From Stutzerimonas stutzeri (GTDB lineage Bacteria > Pseudomonadota > Gammaproteobacteria > Pseudomonadales > Pseudomonadaceae), in the NCBI RefSeq assembly GCF_002890915.1, contig NZ_POUT01000006.1, positions 212,055 through 276,054 of the forward strand: DNA of 64,000 nucleotides. Direction: 5' to 3'. Of the stretch, positions 24,307 to 32,920 are shown piece by piece. A program made the position numbers and the translations under genes. The notes under the pieces are model-generated. The model ran no database searches, had not been told where the DNA came from, and saw only the letters and a program-made list of their open reading frames with translations. The first letter of the stretch is position 1. Each line of letters opens with the position of its first letter.

Positions 24307-24341
24307 TTATCCCCGGAAGCTGTGGAAAACTCTGTGGTTTG
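24307..24341. repeat. three-box DnaA-like element, copy 4 (degenerate)
   Basis: TTATCCCCG lies at 24307, TGTGGAAAA at 24321 and a degenerate third box TGTGGTTTG at 24333. Offsets match the other three copies exactly, and TTTGGGTAA follows, corresponding to the TGGGAA after copies 1 and 3. It is 201 bases from copy 3. Confidence 0.65.
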
Positions 24342-24564
24342 TTTGGGTAAAGATGCCTGTGGAGCCGTTTTGACGGGGGTTGAGCCGGATTGAATGAAAA
24401 ATGCTCATGACGGTGGACGTGGCTGCCATCGTCCATCGCATCATCCCGCTGTCTTATGCTCCGGCATTCATTCGCGGCCAGTTGGTTGTGGGTGCCTGGG
24501 CCCTCGCCGACACTCGCCCGGTCGACGAAACCGTCCCATGAAAAATCCGCTGAAGGAGCCCCGA

Positions 24565-25476
24565 ATGACTGAAGCCATCCGCTTCGAAGACAAGGTTGTG
24601 ATCGTCACCGGTGCCGGTGGCGGGCTTGGCCGCGCACATGCGCTGCTGTTCGCCCGTCATGGCGCCAGGGTCGTGGTCAACGATCTGGGCGGCAGCGCCC
24701 AGGGCGAGGGGGCCAGCAGTTCCGCCGCCGATCGCGTGGTAGAGGAGATTCGCCAGGCTGGCGGCAGCGCAGTGGCCAACCACGACTCGGTGACCGATGG
24801 CGGCAGGATCGTGCAGCAGGCGCTGGATACCTTCGGCCGTGTCGATGTGGTGGTCAACAATGCCGGCATCCTGCGCGACAAGACCTTCCACAAGATGGAG
24901 GATGCCGATTGGGACCTGGTCTATCGCGTACATGTCGAAGGCGCCTACAAGGTCACCCGGGCCGCATGGCCGCACATGCGCGAGCAAGGCTATGGCCGGG
25001 TGATCTTCACCGCCTCGACGTCCGGCATCTACGGCAACTTCGGCCAGTCCAACTACGGCATGGCCAAGCTCGGCCTCTACGGGCTGACCCGCACCCTGGC
25101 GCTGGAAGGGCGCAAGAGCAATATCCTGGTCAATGCCATCGCGCCCACCGGCGCGACGCGCATGACCGAAGGGCTGATCCCGCCGCAGGTATTCGAGCAG
25201 CTCAAGCCGGAGCTGGTCAGCCCGCTGGTGGTGTACCTGGCCAGCGAGCGCTGCCAGGACACCGCCGGGCTGTTCGAGGTCGGTGGCGGCTGGATGGGCA
25301 AGGTGCGCTGGGAGCGCAGCCTGGGCATGGGCTTCGATCCGCGGGCCGGCTTCGATGCCGAAGATGTCGCCGCACACTGGCAACGGATTTGCGACTTCGA
25401 GAATGCCGCACACCCGGCGGACAACATCGAGGCGCTCCGGGAAATGATGGCCAACCTGCAGCAGCACGCCGGCTGA
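24565..25476 (+). CDS. SDR family 3-hydroxyacyl-CoA dehydrogenase-like oxidoreductase
   Basis: A 303-residue short-chain dehydrogenase with the cofactor motif VTGAGGGLGRAHALLF, the NNAG motif, and catalytic Ser and YxxxK in TASTSGIYGNFGQ and SNYGMAKLGL. The N-terminal part resembles the dehydrogenase unit of peroxisomal multifunctional enzyme 2 (ARVVVNDLGGSAQGEG), and the extra C-terminal 60 residues after the SDR core are also seen in that group. It therefore probably oxidises 3-hydroxyacyl-CoA or a sterol-like substrate; the real substrate is unknown. AAGGAG lies seven bases before the ATG. Confidence 0.87.
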   Translation: MTEAIRFEDKVVIVTGAGGGLGRAHALLFARHGARVVVNDLGGSAQGEGASSSAADRVVEEIRQAGGSAVANHDSVTDGGRIVQQALDTFGRVDVVVNNAGILRDKTFHKMEDADWDLVYRVHVEGAYKVTRAAWPHMREQGYGRVIFTASTSGIYGNFGQSNYGMAKLGLYGLTRTLALEGRKSNILVNAIAPTGATRMTEGLIPPQVFEQLKPELVSPLVVYLASERCQDTAGLFEVGGGWMGKVRWERSLGMGFDPRAGFDAEDVAAHWQRICDFENAAHPADNIEALREMMANLQQHAG

Positions 25477-25528
25477 GGCATGGTGGCGGCCGGCGCCTTC
25501 CGTTGGGCGGGGAGGCACCGGCGCAGGG

Positions 25529-27259
25529 TCAGGCCGGCGCCGTCAGCGCGTCCGGCTGCAGCAGGCGCATCGCCTTTTCGCGGGCCTGGCTCAGGTCGCG
25601 CACGTACAGCAGCCGCCCCTCCAGCCGGTGGATGCCGGCGCGGCGCAATTTCAGGCGCACCCGCGCGTTGCTGCCGCTGAGAATGAGGGTGACGCCCAGC
25701 TTGCGGTAATCCACCAGCACGTTTTCCAGCGCCGCCAGGGCAGTCATGTCCAGCATCGGTACCGCGCTGACGTCGACGATGACGACCTTGACCTCGGGGT
25801 TGAAGCGGCGCAACGCGCCGAGCGCCTTTTCCGCCGCGCCGAAGAACAGCGGGCCACGGATGGCATAGGTGGCGACGTGCTCGGGCATATCCTGGAGAAG
25901 CTTGCGTTGATCGCGCGAAAGCACCGTGGTGTCGGTCAGCTCGCTCATGCGCTTGATGAACAGGCCGGCGGCCAGCAGCAGGCCGACGCCCACCGCCAGC
26001 ACCATGTCGAACAGCACGGTCAGCACCAGGCAGGTCAGCAGCACCAGCACGTCGCTGCGCGGCGCGATGCGCAGCACGTGCAGCACATGCGGCGCTTCGC
26101 TCATGTTCCAGGCCACGATCACCAGCAACGCCGCCAGCGCGGCCATCGGCAAGTAGCTGAACAGCGGCGCCAGCCAGAGGATCGCCACCAGCACCACGCC
26201 GGCGTGGATGATCGCCGCCAGCGGTGAAAACGCCCCGGCCCGCACGTTGGTGGCGCTGCGGGCTATCGCGGCGGTAGCGGTGATGCCGCCGAACAACGGG
26301 GCGATCAGGTTGCCCAGGCCCTGGCCGATCAGTTCGCCATTCGGCTCGTGGTTGCTGCCGGTCATGCCATCGGCCACCACCGCGCAGAGCAGCGACTCGA
26401 TGGCGCCGAGCATGGCGATGGCAAAGGCCGGCGCCAGCAGCTGATGGAACAGATCGTAGTTCAGCTGCAGCGGCTGGCCATCCGGCCCGGGCAGCAGCCA
26501 TGGCCAGGCGAAGTCCGGCAGGAACGGCGGGATACCCGGGTGGCTAACGCCGTCGAGGGTATAGCTGAAGCGTTCTCCCAGCGTGGCGACCGGCAGCCCG
26601 GAGGACTCCAGGGCCAGCCCCACCAGCGCGCCGACGGTCAGCGCTACCAGGTGTCCGGGAACCTTGGGTACCCAGCGCGGCCAGATGATCAGGATCGCCA
26701 GGCAGATCGCCGCCACCAGGGTGTCGCCAAGCCGGGCCCCGGGCAGCGAGCGCACCAGCAGGGCGACCTGCTCGACATAGTGTTGCGGCTGTTCCAGCAG
26801 CATCAGCCCGAACAGGTCCTTGATCTGCAGCGTGGCGATGACGATGCCGATGCCCGCGGTGAAACCGAGGGTGACGGGATAGGGAATGAAGGCGATCAGG
26901 CGCCCCGCGCGCAGCAGGCCGAGGGTGATCAGGATGAGGCCGGCCAGCATGGTGCACAGCAGCAGCCCGCCAAGCCCGAACTGCTGGGTGATCGGCAGCA
27001 GGATCACCACGAAGGCGGCGGTCGGCCCCGAGACGTTGAAGCGCGACCCCCCGGTCAGGGCGATCAGCGGAGCGGCGATCAGCACGGTATACAGACCATG
27101 CTGCGGCGCCACGCCGACGGCGATCGCCAGCGCCATGGCCAGCGGGATGGCGATGATGCCAACGGTCAGGCCCGCGCTGATATCGCCGCGCAGGGCGCGG
27201 GCTCCGTATCCCAGGCGTAGCGCCTGGCGCCAAGCGGCGAAGAGGGGGGGGAACTTCAT
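25529..27259 (-). CDS. SulP family anion transporter with STAS domain
   Basis: A 576-residue SulP/SLC26 transporter. About 12-14 membrane segments occupy residues 25-430, beginning with the SulP region RGDISAGLTVGIIAIPLAMA and including NVSGPTAAFVVILLPI. The C-terminal 120 residues form a cytoplasmic STAS domain (VVIVDVSAVPMLDMTALAALE). Candidate substrates are sulfate, bicarbonate or dicarboxylates; the protein resembles DauA of E. coli in architecture, but substrate cannot be read from sequence. The ATG at 27259 has an AAGGAG box ten bases upstream; an open frame continues further but without membrane-protein features. Confidence 0.92.
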   Translation of the reverse strand: MKFPPLFAAWRQALRLGYGARALRGDISAGLTVGIIAIPLAMALAIAVGVAPQHGLYTVLIAAPLIALTGGSRFNVSGPTAAFVVILLPITQQFGLGGLLLCTMLAGLILITLGLLRAGRLIAFIPYPVTLGFTAGIGIVIATLQIKDLFGLMLLEQPQHYVEQVALLVRSLPGARLGDTLVAAICLAILIIWPRWVPKVPGHLVALTVGALVGLALESSGLPVATLGERFSYTLDGVSHPGIPPFLPDFAWPWLLPGPDGQPLQLNYDLFHQLLAPAFAIAMLGAIESLLCAVVADGMTGSNHEPNGELIGQGLGNLIAPLFGGITATAAIARSATNVRAGAFSPLAAIIHAGVVLVAILWLAPLFSYLPMAALAALLVIVAWNMSEAPHVLHVLRIAPRSDVLVLLTCLVLTVLFDMVLAVGVGLLLAAGLFIKRMSELTDTTVLSRDQRKLLQDMPEHVATYAIRGPLFFGAAEKALGALRRFNPEVKVVIVDVSAVPMLDMTALAALENVLVDYRKLGVTLILSGSNARVRLKLRRAGIHRLEGRLLYVRDLSQAREKAMRLLQPDALTAPA

Positions 27260-27454
27260 GCCGGGGACGCTCCTTGTGCGCAAAGCGCCATTATAGGCGC
27301 GGAAGCAAGCTGCTTTTTGTGTCCCCTGAAAGATCGCTCGGCCGGCGAGGGCGGCGATGTACGACCTTGGTCGCAAGCGGCCCTGGCGCGTTGAGTGAGC
27401 CGCCTTCGAGGAGTAAACTGCCGCCCCCGTGATACCCCGTGGAGCGGAGGCGAC

Positions 27455-27742
27455 ATGCGTAAAGACAAGAAACAGGTGATTGGCGACGAGATCGCGGACG
27501 AGTCGATCAAGCTGTTTCTGCAGCCTGAGCCGGCTGACGACACGCCCCCTTCGCTGCACAAGCTGGTCAAGGCCTATCGTGGCCTGCGCCTCGATGACTT
27601 CGAGCGCTTTCTCGGTTTCTTCGTGGCGGCCGGCTACGACCTCGGCGCCCGGAATGCCAAGGGGCAGGACTTCATCGACCTGGTCGCCGACCAGCGTCAC
27701 GCCAGGCCCTACATCGAATTGGTCGAGGCCATGCGCGGCTGA
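27455..27742 (+). CDS. PA4642-like small conserved protein
   Basis: A 95-residue hydrophilic protein beginning MRKDKKQVIGDEIADESIKL, recognisable as the pseudomonad family represented by PA4642. In this genus that gene lies next to malate:quinone oxidoreductase, as it does here. The rest (HKLVKAYRGLRLDDFERFLG, DLGARNAKGQDFIDLVADQR) is predicted helical, with no known catalytic motif. GGAGG lies six bases before the ATG. Function is unknown; the constant neighbour suggests a link with mqo expression or activity, but that is inference. Confidence 0.88.
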   Translation: MRKDKKQVIGDEIADESIKLFLQPEPADDTPPSLHKLVKAYRGLRLDDFERFLGFFVAAGYDLGARNAKGQDFIDLVADQRHARPYIELVEAMRG

Positions 27743-28035
27743 TCCGAAGGGGCGCCGCTTCGTATCGAAGTATCGAGCATAGTCGCCAGCGCGCGGACTG
27801 CGAGCCGCGCGCAGCGGCCGGGCTCGCAAGCAGGATTCACAATCGTTTTTCTCGCCGCGTCGCCGTAGAGCACTGGGCAAGGCCCGCTCCGGATGGATCG
27901 CAGCGAGGGGAAGGAGGCCAAAAGCCGCCCTTCCGACAGCTGGCAGGTGATGTTCGACGCCTGTTCTCGGGCACATGCTCCCGAGCAGCGGTATGGGAAC
28001 CATGCTCCGTTCCCGACCGTCTGGCTGGTGGGTTT

Positions 28036-28049
28036 TACGCGGCCGCGTA
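28036..28049. promoter_or_regulatory. 14-bp palindrome upstream of mqo
   Basis: A perfect palindrome, TACGCGGCCGCGTA, ends 45 bases before the mqo start. It could be an operator or form a hairpin in the mqo leader. The 352-base spacer 27743-28094 otherwise shows only a GC-rich stem near 27794-27813 and the probable mqo promoter; I see no gene. Confidence 0.35.
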
Positions 28050-28094
28050 CTGCGGTCACGACAGTTTAATGCTGTGATTCTGGAGAACGCGTTG

Positions 28095-29585
28095 ATGACG
28101 CAACACGATAGTGAAGCAGTGGACATGGTGCTGGTGGGAGCCGGCATCATGAGTGCGACCCTGGCGGTACTGCTCAAGGAACTCGATCCCAATATCAAGC
28201 TGGAAATCGTCGAGCTGCAGGAGTCCGGGGCCATCGAGAGTTCCAATCCATGGAACAATGCCGGTACTGGCCATGCGGGGCTGTGCGAGCTGAACTACAC
28301 CCCGGACAGCAAAGACGGCACGATCGACATCAAGAAGGCCGTGCTCATCAATACCCAGTTCGAAGTCTCGAAGCAGTTCTGGGCTTACCTGGCCGACCGC
28401 GAGGGCTTCGGCTCTCCCCGCGACTTCATCAATTCCGTGCCGCACCTGAGCTTCGTGCGCGGCAGCAAGAACATCGATTACCTCAAGCGCCGCTTCGACG
28501 CGCTGAAGACCCACCATGCCTTCGCCGACATGGAATACAGCGAGGACCGCGCGACCCTGGCCGAGTGGATGCCGCTGATGATGCCGGGCCGTGCCGCCGA
28601 CGAGCCGATCGCCGCGACCCGCGCCATGAATGGCACCGACGTCAACTTCGGCGCGGTGACCAGCCAGCTGCTCAGCTACCTGTCGCGCAACACCGGCGTC
28701 AAGGTGTCCTACAACCAGAAGGTCACTGGCCTCGACCGCACCGCTAGCGGCTGGAAGGTCGACATCAAGAACACCCGCACTGGCGATTCGCGCGAAGTGC
28801 AGGCTGGCTTCGTCTTCCTCGGCGCCGGCGGCGCGGCACTGCCGCTGCTGCAGATGTCCGGCATCGAGGAAGGCAAGGGCTTCGGTGGCTTCCCGGTCAG
28901 CGGCCAGTGGTTGCGCTGCGACAATCCGGAAATCGTCAAGCAGCACCAGGCCAAGGTCTACAGCCTGGCCGCGGTCGGCGCGCCGCCGATGTCGGTGCCG
29001 CACCTGGACACCCGTGTGGTCGATGGCCAGAAGTCCCTGCTGTTCGGGCCCTACGCCGGTTTCACCACCAAGTTCCTCAAGCGCGGGTCGTTCATGGATC
29101 TGCCGCTGTCGATCCGCCCGAGCAACATCGGCCCGATGATGGCGGTGGCTCGCGACAACATGGACCTGACCCGCTACCTGATCAAGGAAGTGATGCAGTC
29201 CATGGACGATCGCCTGGAAACCCTGCGCGGTTTCTACCCCGAGGCCAAGGCCGAGGACTGGCGCCTGGAAGTGGCCGGCCAGCGGGTGCAGATCATCAAG
29301 AAGGACCCGAAGAAGGGCGGCATCCTGCAGTTCGGCACCGAACTGGTGGCGGCGAAGGACGGCACCATCGCCGCGCTGCTCGGCGCTTCGCCGGGCGCTT
29401 CGGTCACCGTGTCGATCATGCTGGATCTGATCGAGCGCTGCTTCCCCGAGCAGTATCGCTCGCAGGCCTGGGCGAGCAAGCTGGGCGAGATTTTCCCGGC
29501 TCGCGAGACCACGCTGCAGAATGATGCGGTGGCGTACCGTGAGATCAGTGCAATGGCGGATAAGCGCCTGGGCCTGGTCGACTGA
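28095..29585 (+). CDS. mqo: malate:quinone oxidoreductase
   Basis: Mqo is a membrane-associated FAD enzyme that oxidises malate to oxaloacetate and passes electrons to quinone, replacing or supplementing malate dehydrogenase in pseudomonads. The 496-residue product has the N-terminal FAD-binding motif [20 protein letters not shown], the family signature [20 protein letters not shown] and later [13 protein letters not shown] and [16 protein letters not shown] blocks. The ATG at 28095 is preceded by CTGGAG; a TTG one codon earlier is an alternative. The PA4642-like gene is upstream and a clear terminator follows. Confidence 0.97.
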   Translation: MTQHDSEAVDMVLVGAGIMSATLAVLLKELDPNIKLEIVELQESGAIESSNPWNNAGTGHAGLCELNYTPDSKDGTIDIKKAVLINTQFEVSKQFWAYLADREGFGSPRDFINSVPHLSFVRGSKNIDYLKRRFDALKTHHAFADMEYSEDRATLAEWMPLMMPGRAADEPIAATRAMNGTDVNFGAVTSQLLSYLSRNTGVKVSYNQKVTGLDRTASGWKVDIKNTRTGDSREVQAGFVFLGAGGAALPLLQMSGIEEGKGFGGFPVSGQWLRCDNPEIVKQHQAKVYSLAAVGAPPMSVPHLDTRVVDGQKSLLFGPYAGFTTKFLKRGSFMDLPLSIRPSNIGPMMAVARDNMDLTRYLIKEVMQSMDDRLETLRGFYPEAKAEDWRLEVAGQRVQIIKKDPKKGGILQFGTELVAAKDGTIAALLGASPGASVTVSIMLDLIERCFPEQYRSQAWASKLGEIFPARETTLQNDAVAYREISAMADKRLGLVD

Positions 29586-29608
29586 GCCTGATCGTTCCGG
29601 TTGAATGG

Positions 29609-29642
29609 AAAAGCCCTGCATTGAATGGTGCGGGGCTTTTTT
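29609..29642 (+). terminator. rho-independent terminator after mqo
   Basis: AAAAGCCC at 29609-29616 pairs with GGGGCTTTT at 29632-29640, extended by TGCA/TGC, and the T run continues to 29642. It lies 24 bases after the mqo stop. Confidence 0.9.
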
Positions 29643-29655
29643 ATGGATGTTAGGT

Positions 29656-30186
29656 GCTGATACCGGACTGGCAAGTTTGGGTGTTACTGCCATTTGGTTT
29701 GGGCTTGAACCTCGGCGATCAAGGCGCTTACCGAGTGTGCTGACACTTCTGGTTTCGCCCGAGTCGCCTGGAAGATCGAGAATTATTGCTTTTTGCTCGA
29801 TGCACGAACTATCAGGCGACGCCAAAGGCCCCTTCAGGAGGGTGAGCGGAATCGTTGCGTAGGGGGTTGAGCGGCATGGACGCCGCGAGAGACGCGAAGG
29901 GACAGGGACGTCCCTTCGCGGCGTGCCCCTGGAGCGGCGATGGAGCGAAACGGAGCGTAGCGGAGTAACAGCCGCAGGCTGGCCCGGAGGGCGAGCGAAG
30001 CGAGTAACGGACCCGGAGCGAAGCGCAGGGCCGGATGCAGGGGCAAGCGTTTTTGCTTACTTTTTTCGCGACTGAAAAAAGTGAGTCGCCCAGCAGGGCG
30101 AAACCAATCTCTCAAGCAACTCGCTAAACGCCAGTGAAAGCAAAACTTTCATTCAACACACCCAATCTTGCCAGTCCGGTATCAGC
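29656..30186. repeat. MITE-like dispersed element with 20-bp terminal inverted repeats, copy 1
   Basis: The ends are perfect inverted repeats: GCTGATACCGGACTGGCAAG at 29656-29675 and its reverse complement at 30167-30186, with further partial matching inwards (TTGGGTGT). Inside are a hairpin of GAAGGGAC and GTCCCTTC around 29915-29940, a roughly 100-base block that is nearly identical to a copy at 63.3-63.7 kb, and the segment GTGAGTCGCCCAGCAGGGCG. A 93-codon minus-strand open frame crosses it (29834-30115) but is best read as part of the repeat, not a gene. The element fills the gap between mqo and the small gene at 30229. Confidence 0.82.
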
Positions 30187-30228
30187 TGTCTCTGCTCACG
30201 ATAATCTGCAGAGAACCTCACATGCCGA

Positions 30229-30420
30229 TCAAGCCGCGCGCGTAGCGTCGGCCGGCAACTGCCGGCCGATCCAACCCAGCCGCACCTCCACCACCTCGAC
30301 CCAGCGTGGCCCCTGCGGTCTGGCGGCGCTGCTGAACAGCATGCGACAGCAGCCCTGCTCATCGAGCAGGGCATAGTGACGGAGTGCGCGGCGGCGCAGC
30401 AGGGCGGGAAGCAATCGCAT
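30229..30420 (-). CDS. small hypothetical protein
   Basis: A 63-residue basic protein, MRLLPALLRRRALRHYALLD and then CRMLFSSAARPQGPRWVEVV, ending RLGWIGRQLPADATRAA. The pattern ALLDEQGCCRMLFSS followed by WVEVVEVRLGWIG reads like a small folded beta-rich domain rather than random sequence, and I believe similar short proteins occur in other pseudomonads. It is divergent from the yajG-type gene. No good ribosome site is visible, which lowers confidence. Function unknown. Confidence 0.55.
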   Translation of the reverse strand: MRLLPALLRRRALRHYALLDEQGCCRMLFSSAARPQGPRWVEVVEVRLGWIGRQLPADATRAA

Positions 30421-30591
30421 GGAGTGGCGCTCATGGCTGTGACATCGCCGCCTTTATCGCAGACATCCGTGACAGGCGGATGAAGGAACGTGCCGGTGTC
30501 GCAGCCGGTCTGAATCGCATCACTGTCGGCTGGCTGCGCCGCTGGGTATACTGCCCGGCGTTCGTCGTTCCCTAACCTTGGAGAAAACAGC

Positions 30592-31176
30592 ATGCTGCGG
30601 CGCCTGTTGTTCGGTCTTGTCACTGTCCTTGGAGTGAGCCTGGTCGGCTGTGCCCATAGCCCCCAGCAGCTCGATCCCAGTCCCAAACTCGGCGGTACCA
30701 TCAATCCTGTCGGCCAGGGACAGCCCGTGGTGGTGCGGGTCGTCGACGGTCGTGCCTCGCCGACGCTGGGCACCCGCGGCGGGTTGTATCCGGAAACCAG
30801 CGCGGTGATCGTGCCCAGCGAGAAGATCATTCCCAAACTGCAGGCGCAGACCGAAGCGGCCGTTCGGCTGCTGGGTTTCACGCCATCACCGAATGCCTAC
30901 AACGCCCCGCAGCTGACCCTGACGCTGGCCGAACTGAAGTACCAGTCGCCCAAGGAAGGCCTGTATGTGACCGAAGCCAACATCGGCGCCACCCTGCGGG
31001 TCGAGGTACAGAATTCCGGCAAGCGCTACAACGGTCGCTATGGTGCTTCGTTGAACCAGCGCTTCGGCATGGCGCCCAACGAGCAGACCAACACCAAGCT
31101 GGTTAGCGATGTCCTGAGCGATGCGCTGACCCGCGTATTCCGCGACGAGAGCATCGGTCGCCTGCTGGCCGAATAG
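30592..31176 (+). CDS. YajG family lipoprotein
   Basis: A 194-residue lipoprotein with signal peptide and lipobox SLVGC (Cys at about 20) followed by the YajG-type domain: VVVRVVDGRASPTLGTRGG, IVPSEKIIPKLQAQTEAAVR and APQLTLTLAELKYQSP. It is predicted to be anchored to the outer membrane. The ATG follows TTGGAGAAAACAGC, a good ribosome site, and a terminator follows the stop. The molecular role of YajG is not established. Confidence 0.9.
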   Translation: MLRRLLFGLVTVLGVSLVGCAHSPQQLDPSPKLGGTINPVGQGQPVVVRVVDGRASPTLGTRGGLYPETSAVIVPSEKIIPKLQAQTEAAVRLLGFTPSPNAYNAPQLTLTLAELKYQSPKEGLYVTEANIGATLRVEVQNSGKRYNGRYGASLNQRFGMAPNEQTNTKLVSDVLSDALTRVFRDESIGRLLAE

Positions 31177-31205
31177 CGCCGCCCCGCTCCCCGGACGTCA
31201 CCATG

Positions 31206-31232
31206 AACCCGTCTCATCGAGACGGGTTTTTT
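31206..31232 (+). terminator. rho-independent terminator after the YajG-type gene
   Basis: AACCCGTCTC and GAGACGGGTT form a ten-pair stem around ATC, followed by a T run. It lies about 30 bases after the stop codon. Confidence 0.93.
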
Positions 31233-31297
31233 ATGACCATGTCCCGCTCGCGCATCGCATGTGCGTCGAACGTCGGGCGCAGGTTGGCTCGGGCCTG

Positions 31298-31389
31298 TAG
31301 GTTGGGTTGAGGCGCATAGCGGCGAAGCCCAACGTATTCGTGCCCATGCCAGCCTGTTGGGCTTCGCGGCGCTCAGCGCCACCTACCCG
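31298..31389. repeat. GTTGGGCTTCG-type palindromic intergenic repeat
   Basis: GTAGGTTGGGTTGAGGCGCA followed by GCGAAGCCCAAC forms a long imperfect hairpin, and TTGGGCTTCGCGGCGCTCAG with CGCCACCTAC repeats the unit inverted. Related sequence occurs at 36117-36345. The spacer 31177-31558 holds this repeat plus two terminator-like hairpins and no gene. Confidence 0.75.
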
Positions 31390-31510
31390 CGAGCGCCCGA
31401 TCAGCGGCTGTTGCAAGGCTTCGGCCGAATATGTCCAGCAAGGCCCTGCGACACGTAAGGGGCGTAGCCTTTTATGAGCAACTGCTGGTGCTTATCGCCT
31501 GTTGAAATGC

Positions 31511-31539
31511 AGAAGCCCCGCGCGGGGCGGGGCTTCTGG
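31511..31539. terminator. GC-rich hairpin, probable terminator region after the DUF1329 gene
   Basis: AGAAGCCCCGC and its complement GCGGGGCTTCT form an 11-pair stem 20 bases beyond the stop codon of the minus-strand DUF1329 gene. There is no long T run on the minus strand, so termination efficiency is uncertain. Confidence 0.6.
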
Positions 31540-31558
31540 CGGTGTAGTGAGGCCGGGC

Positions 31559-32920
31559 TCAGCGTACGCCGGAGTTGCGCAAGGCCGCCGGGGTGTACTG
31601 GTTGGAGTTGGCCTTGTAGTTGTAGGTGTAGGGGTTCTTCTCTTCGTTCTTCATGCCCATGACCAGGTAGCGGCCGGAGACGAGGTCGTAGAGCGTCTCC
31701 ATCGCATACAGCGGGACCTGCACGTTGTAGATGTAGGTGCTGTGCGCCTCGGCCACGCGCCAGAGCTGGTTGCGACCGTCGTAGTGGTCGATGATCGCGG
31801 CCTGCCAGGTGTCCTCGTCGATGAAGAAGTGGCGCTTGGCGTAGATATGGCGCTCGCCCGTTTTCAGCGTCGCCTCGACTTCCCAGACGCGGTGCAGCTC
31901 GTAGCGGGTCAGGTCCTGGTTGATGTGGCCGGCCTTGAGGATGTCACCGTACTTATGTTCGGGCGAATCCAGGCGGTAGGCGTTGTAGGGGATGTACAGT
32001 TCCTTCTTGCCCACCAGTTTCCAGTCGTAGCGATCCGGTGCACCGTTGAACATGTCCAGGTTGTCGGAGGTGCGCAGGCCGTCGGCGGCGGTACCCGGGC
32101 CGTCATAGGCGACCTGGGGCGCGCGGCGCACGCGGCGCTGGCCGGCGTTGTAGATCCACGCCATGCGCGGCTCCTTCACCTGGTCCAGGGTTTCGTGCAC
32201 CAGCAGCACGTTGCCCGCCAGGCGCGACGGCTCGGTCACCTGCTGCTTGAAGTAGAACAGGATGTTGCCGTGCTTCTCCGGGTTGTAGTCGGTAAGGGTG
32301 TCGGTGTAGACCACCTCGTCGATGAACTTGACCAGGCTGTAGCTGCCGTTGACCTGTGGCGTGGCCTGGGCGACGAGGCGCCGGGCCGAGCTACCGCGGT
32401 AACGGGTGATGTGGTTCCAGATGACTTCCAGGCCATCCTTGGGGATCGGGAAGGCGACGGCGGTCTGGAAATTCTCCAGGCCGTTGCCGCCACGGACCAG
32501 GTTGGCCTGGCGCGCGTTGTGCGCGGCGGCATCGTAGATGTGCTGCGGCATGGCGGCACTGCGGCGGGTTTCGAAGACCGGCAGGCGATAGGTCTGTGGA
32601 TAACGCTTGAGCATGGCAATCTGCCCGGGGCTCAGGTTGTCCTTGTATTGCTCGTAGTTCTGCGCGGTGATGGTGAATTTCGGCTTGTCAGCGCCGAACG
32701 GGTCGCCGACGAAGCCGTCGGCGCTGATCGGGGCGGCATCCTGCGGCAGGCCGCCGGTCCAGGCCGGGATGGTGCCGGCGGCGTTGCCGGCCATTTCGGC
32801 GCCGACCGGTGTCAGCGCGTTGCCGAGCCTGGCCGCCTCGGATTCGGATACGGCTGCCATGGCACTGCTGGCCAGGAATGACAGCGTAAGGGCCCCCATT
32901 GTGAGTATTGTTTTTTTCAT
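31559..32920 (-). CDS. DUF1329 family outer-membrane/periplasmic protein
   Basis: A 453-residue secreted protein with signal peptide MKKTILTMGALTLSFLASSA and cleavage after AMA. The DUF1329 domain fills the rest; recognisable blocks are TPVGAEMAGNAAGTIPAWTG, IPKDGLEVIWNHITRYRG, IYNAGQRRVRRAPQVAYDGP and LVGKKELYIPYNAYRLDSPE. The fold is LolB-like, and in pseudomonads such genes often sit beside RND transporters and DUF1302 proteins, but neither is present here, so this copy is a solitary one. Function is unknown; a role with hydrophobic substrates has been proposed for relatives. Confidence 0.92.
   Translation of the reverse strand: MKKTILTMGALTLSFLASSAMAAVSESEAARLGNALTPVGAEMAGNAAGTIPAWTGGLPQDAAPISADGFVGDPFGADKPKFTITAQNYEQYKDNLSPGQIAMLKRYPQTYRLPVFETRRSAAMPQHIYDAAAHNARQANLVRGGNGLENFQTAVAFPIPKDGLEVIWNHITRYRGSSARRLVAQATPQVNGSYSLVKFIDEVVYTDTLTDYNPEKHGNILFYFKQQVTEPSRLAGNVLLVHETLDQVKEPRMAWIYNAGQRRVRRAPQVAYDGPGTAADGLRTSDNLDMFNGAPDRYDWKLVGKKELYIPYNAYRLDSPEHKYGDILKAGHINQDLTRYELHRVWEVEATLKTGERHIYAKRHFFIDEDTWQAAIIDHYDGRNQLWRVAEAHSTYIYNVQVPLYAMETLYDLVSGRYLVMGMKNEEKNPYTYNYKANSNQYTPAALRNSGVR

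Noticed and set aside
29834..30115. 93-codon minus-strand open frame, and the similar plus-strand frames at 63353-63661 and 63390-63590
   Set aside because: The frames share a peptide only because the DNA repeat is nearly identical; they sit inside the dispersed element, have no ribosome site or family, and their ends differ between copies.
32595..32603. A single perfect DnaA box (TGTGGATAA) inside the DUF1329 gene
   Set aside because: It is isolated, within coding sequence, and lacks the partner motifs at -26 and -12 that define the element at 22.9-24.3 kb.
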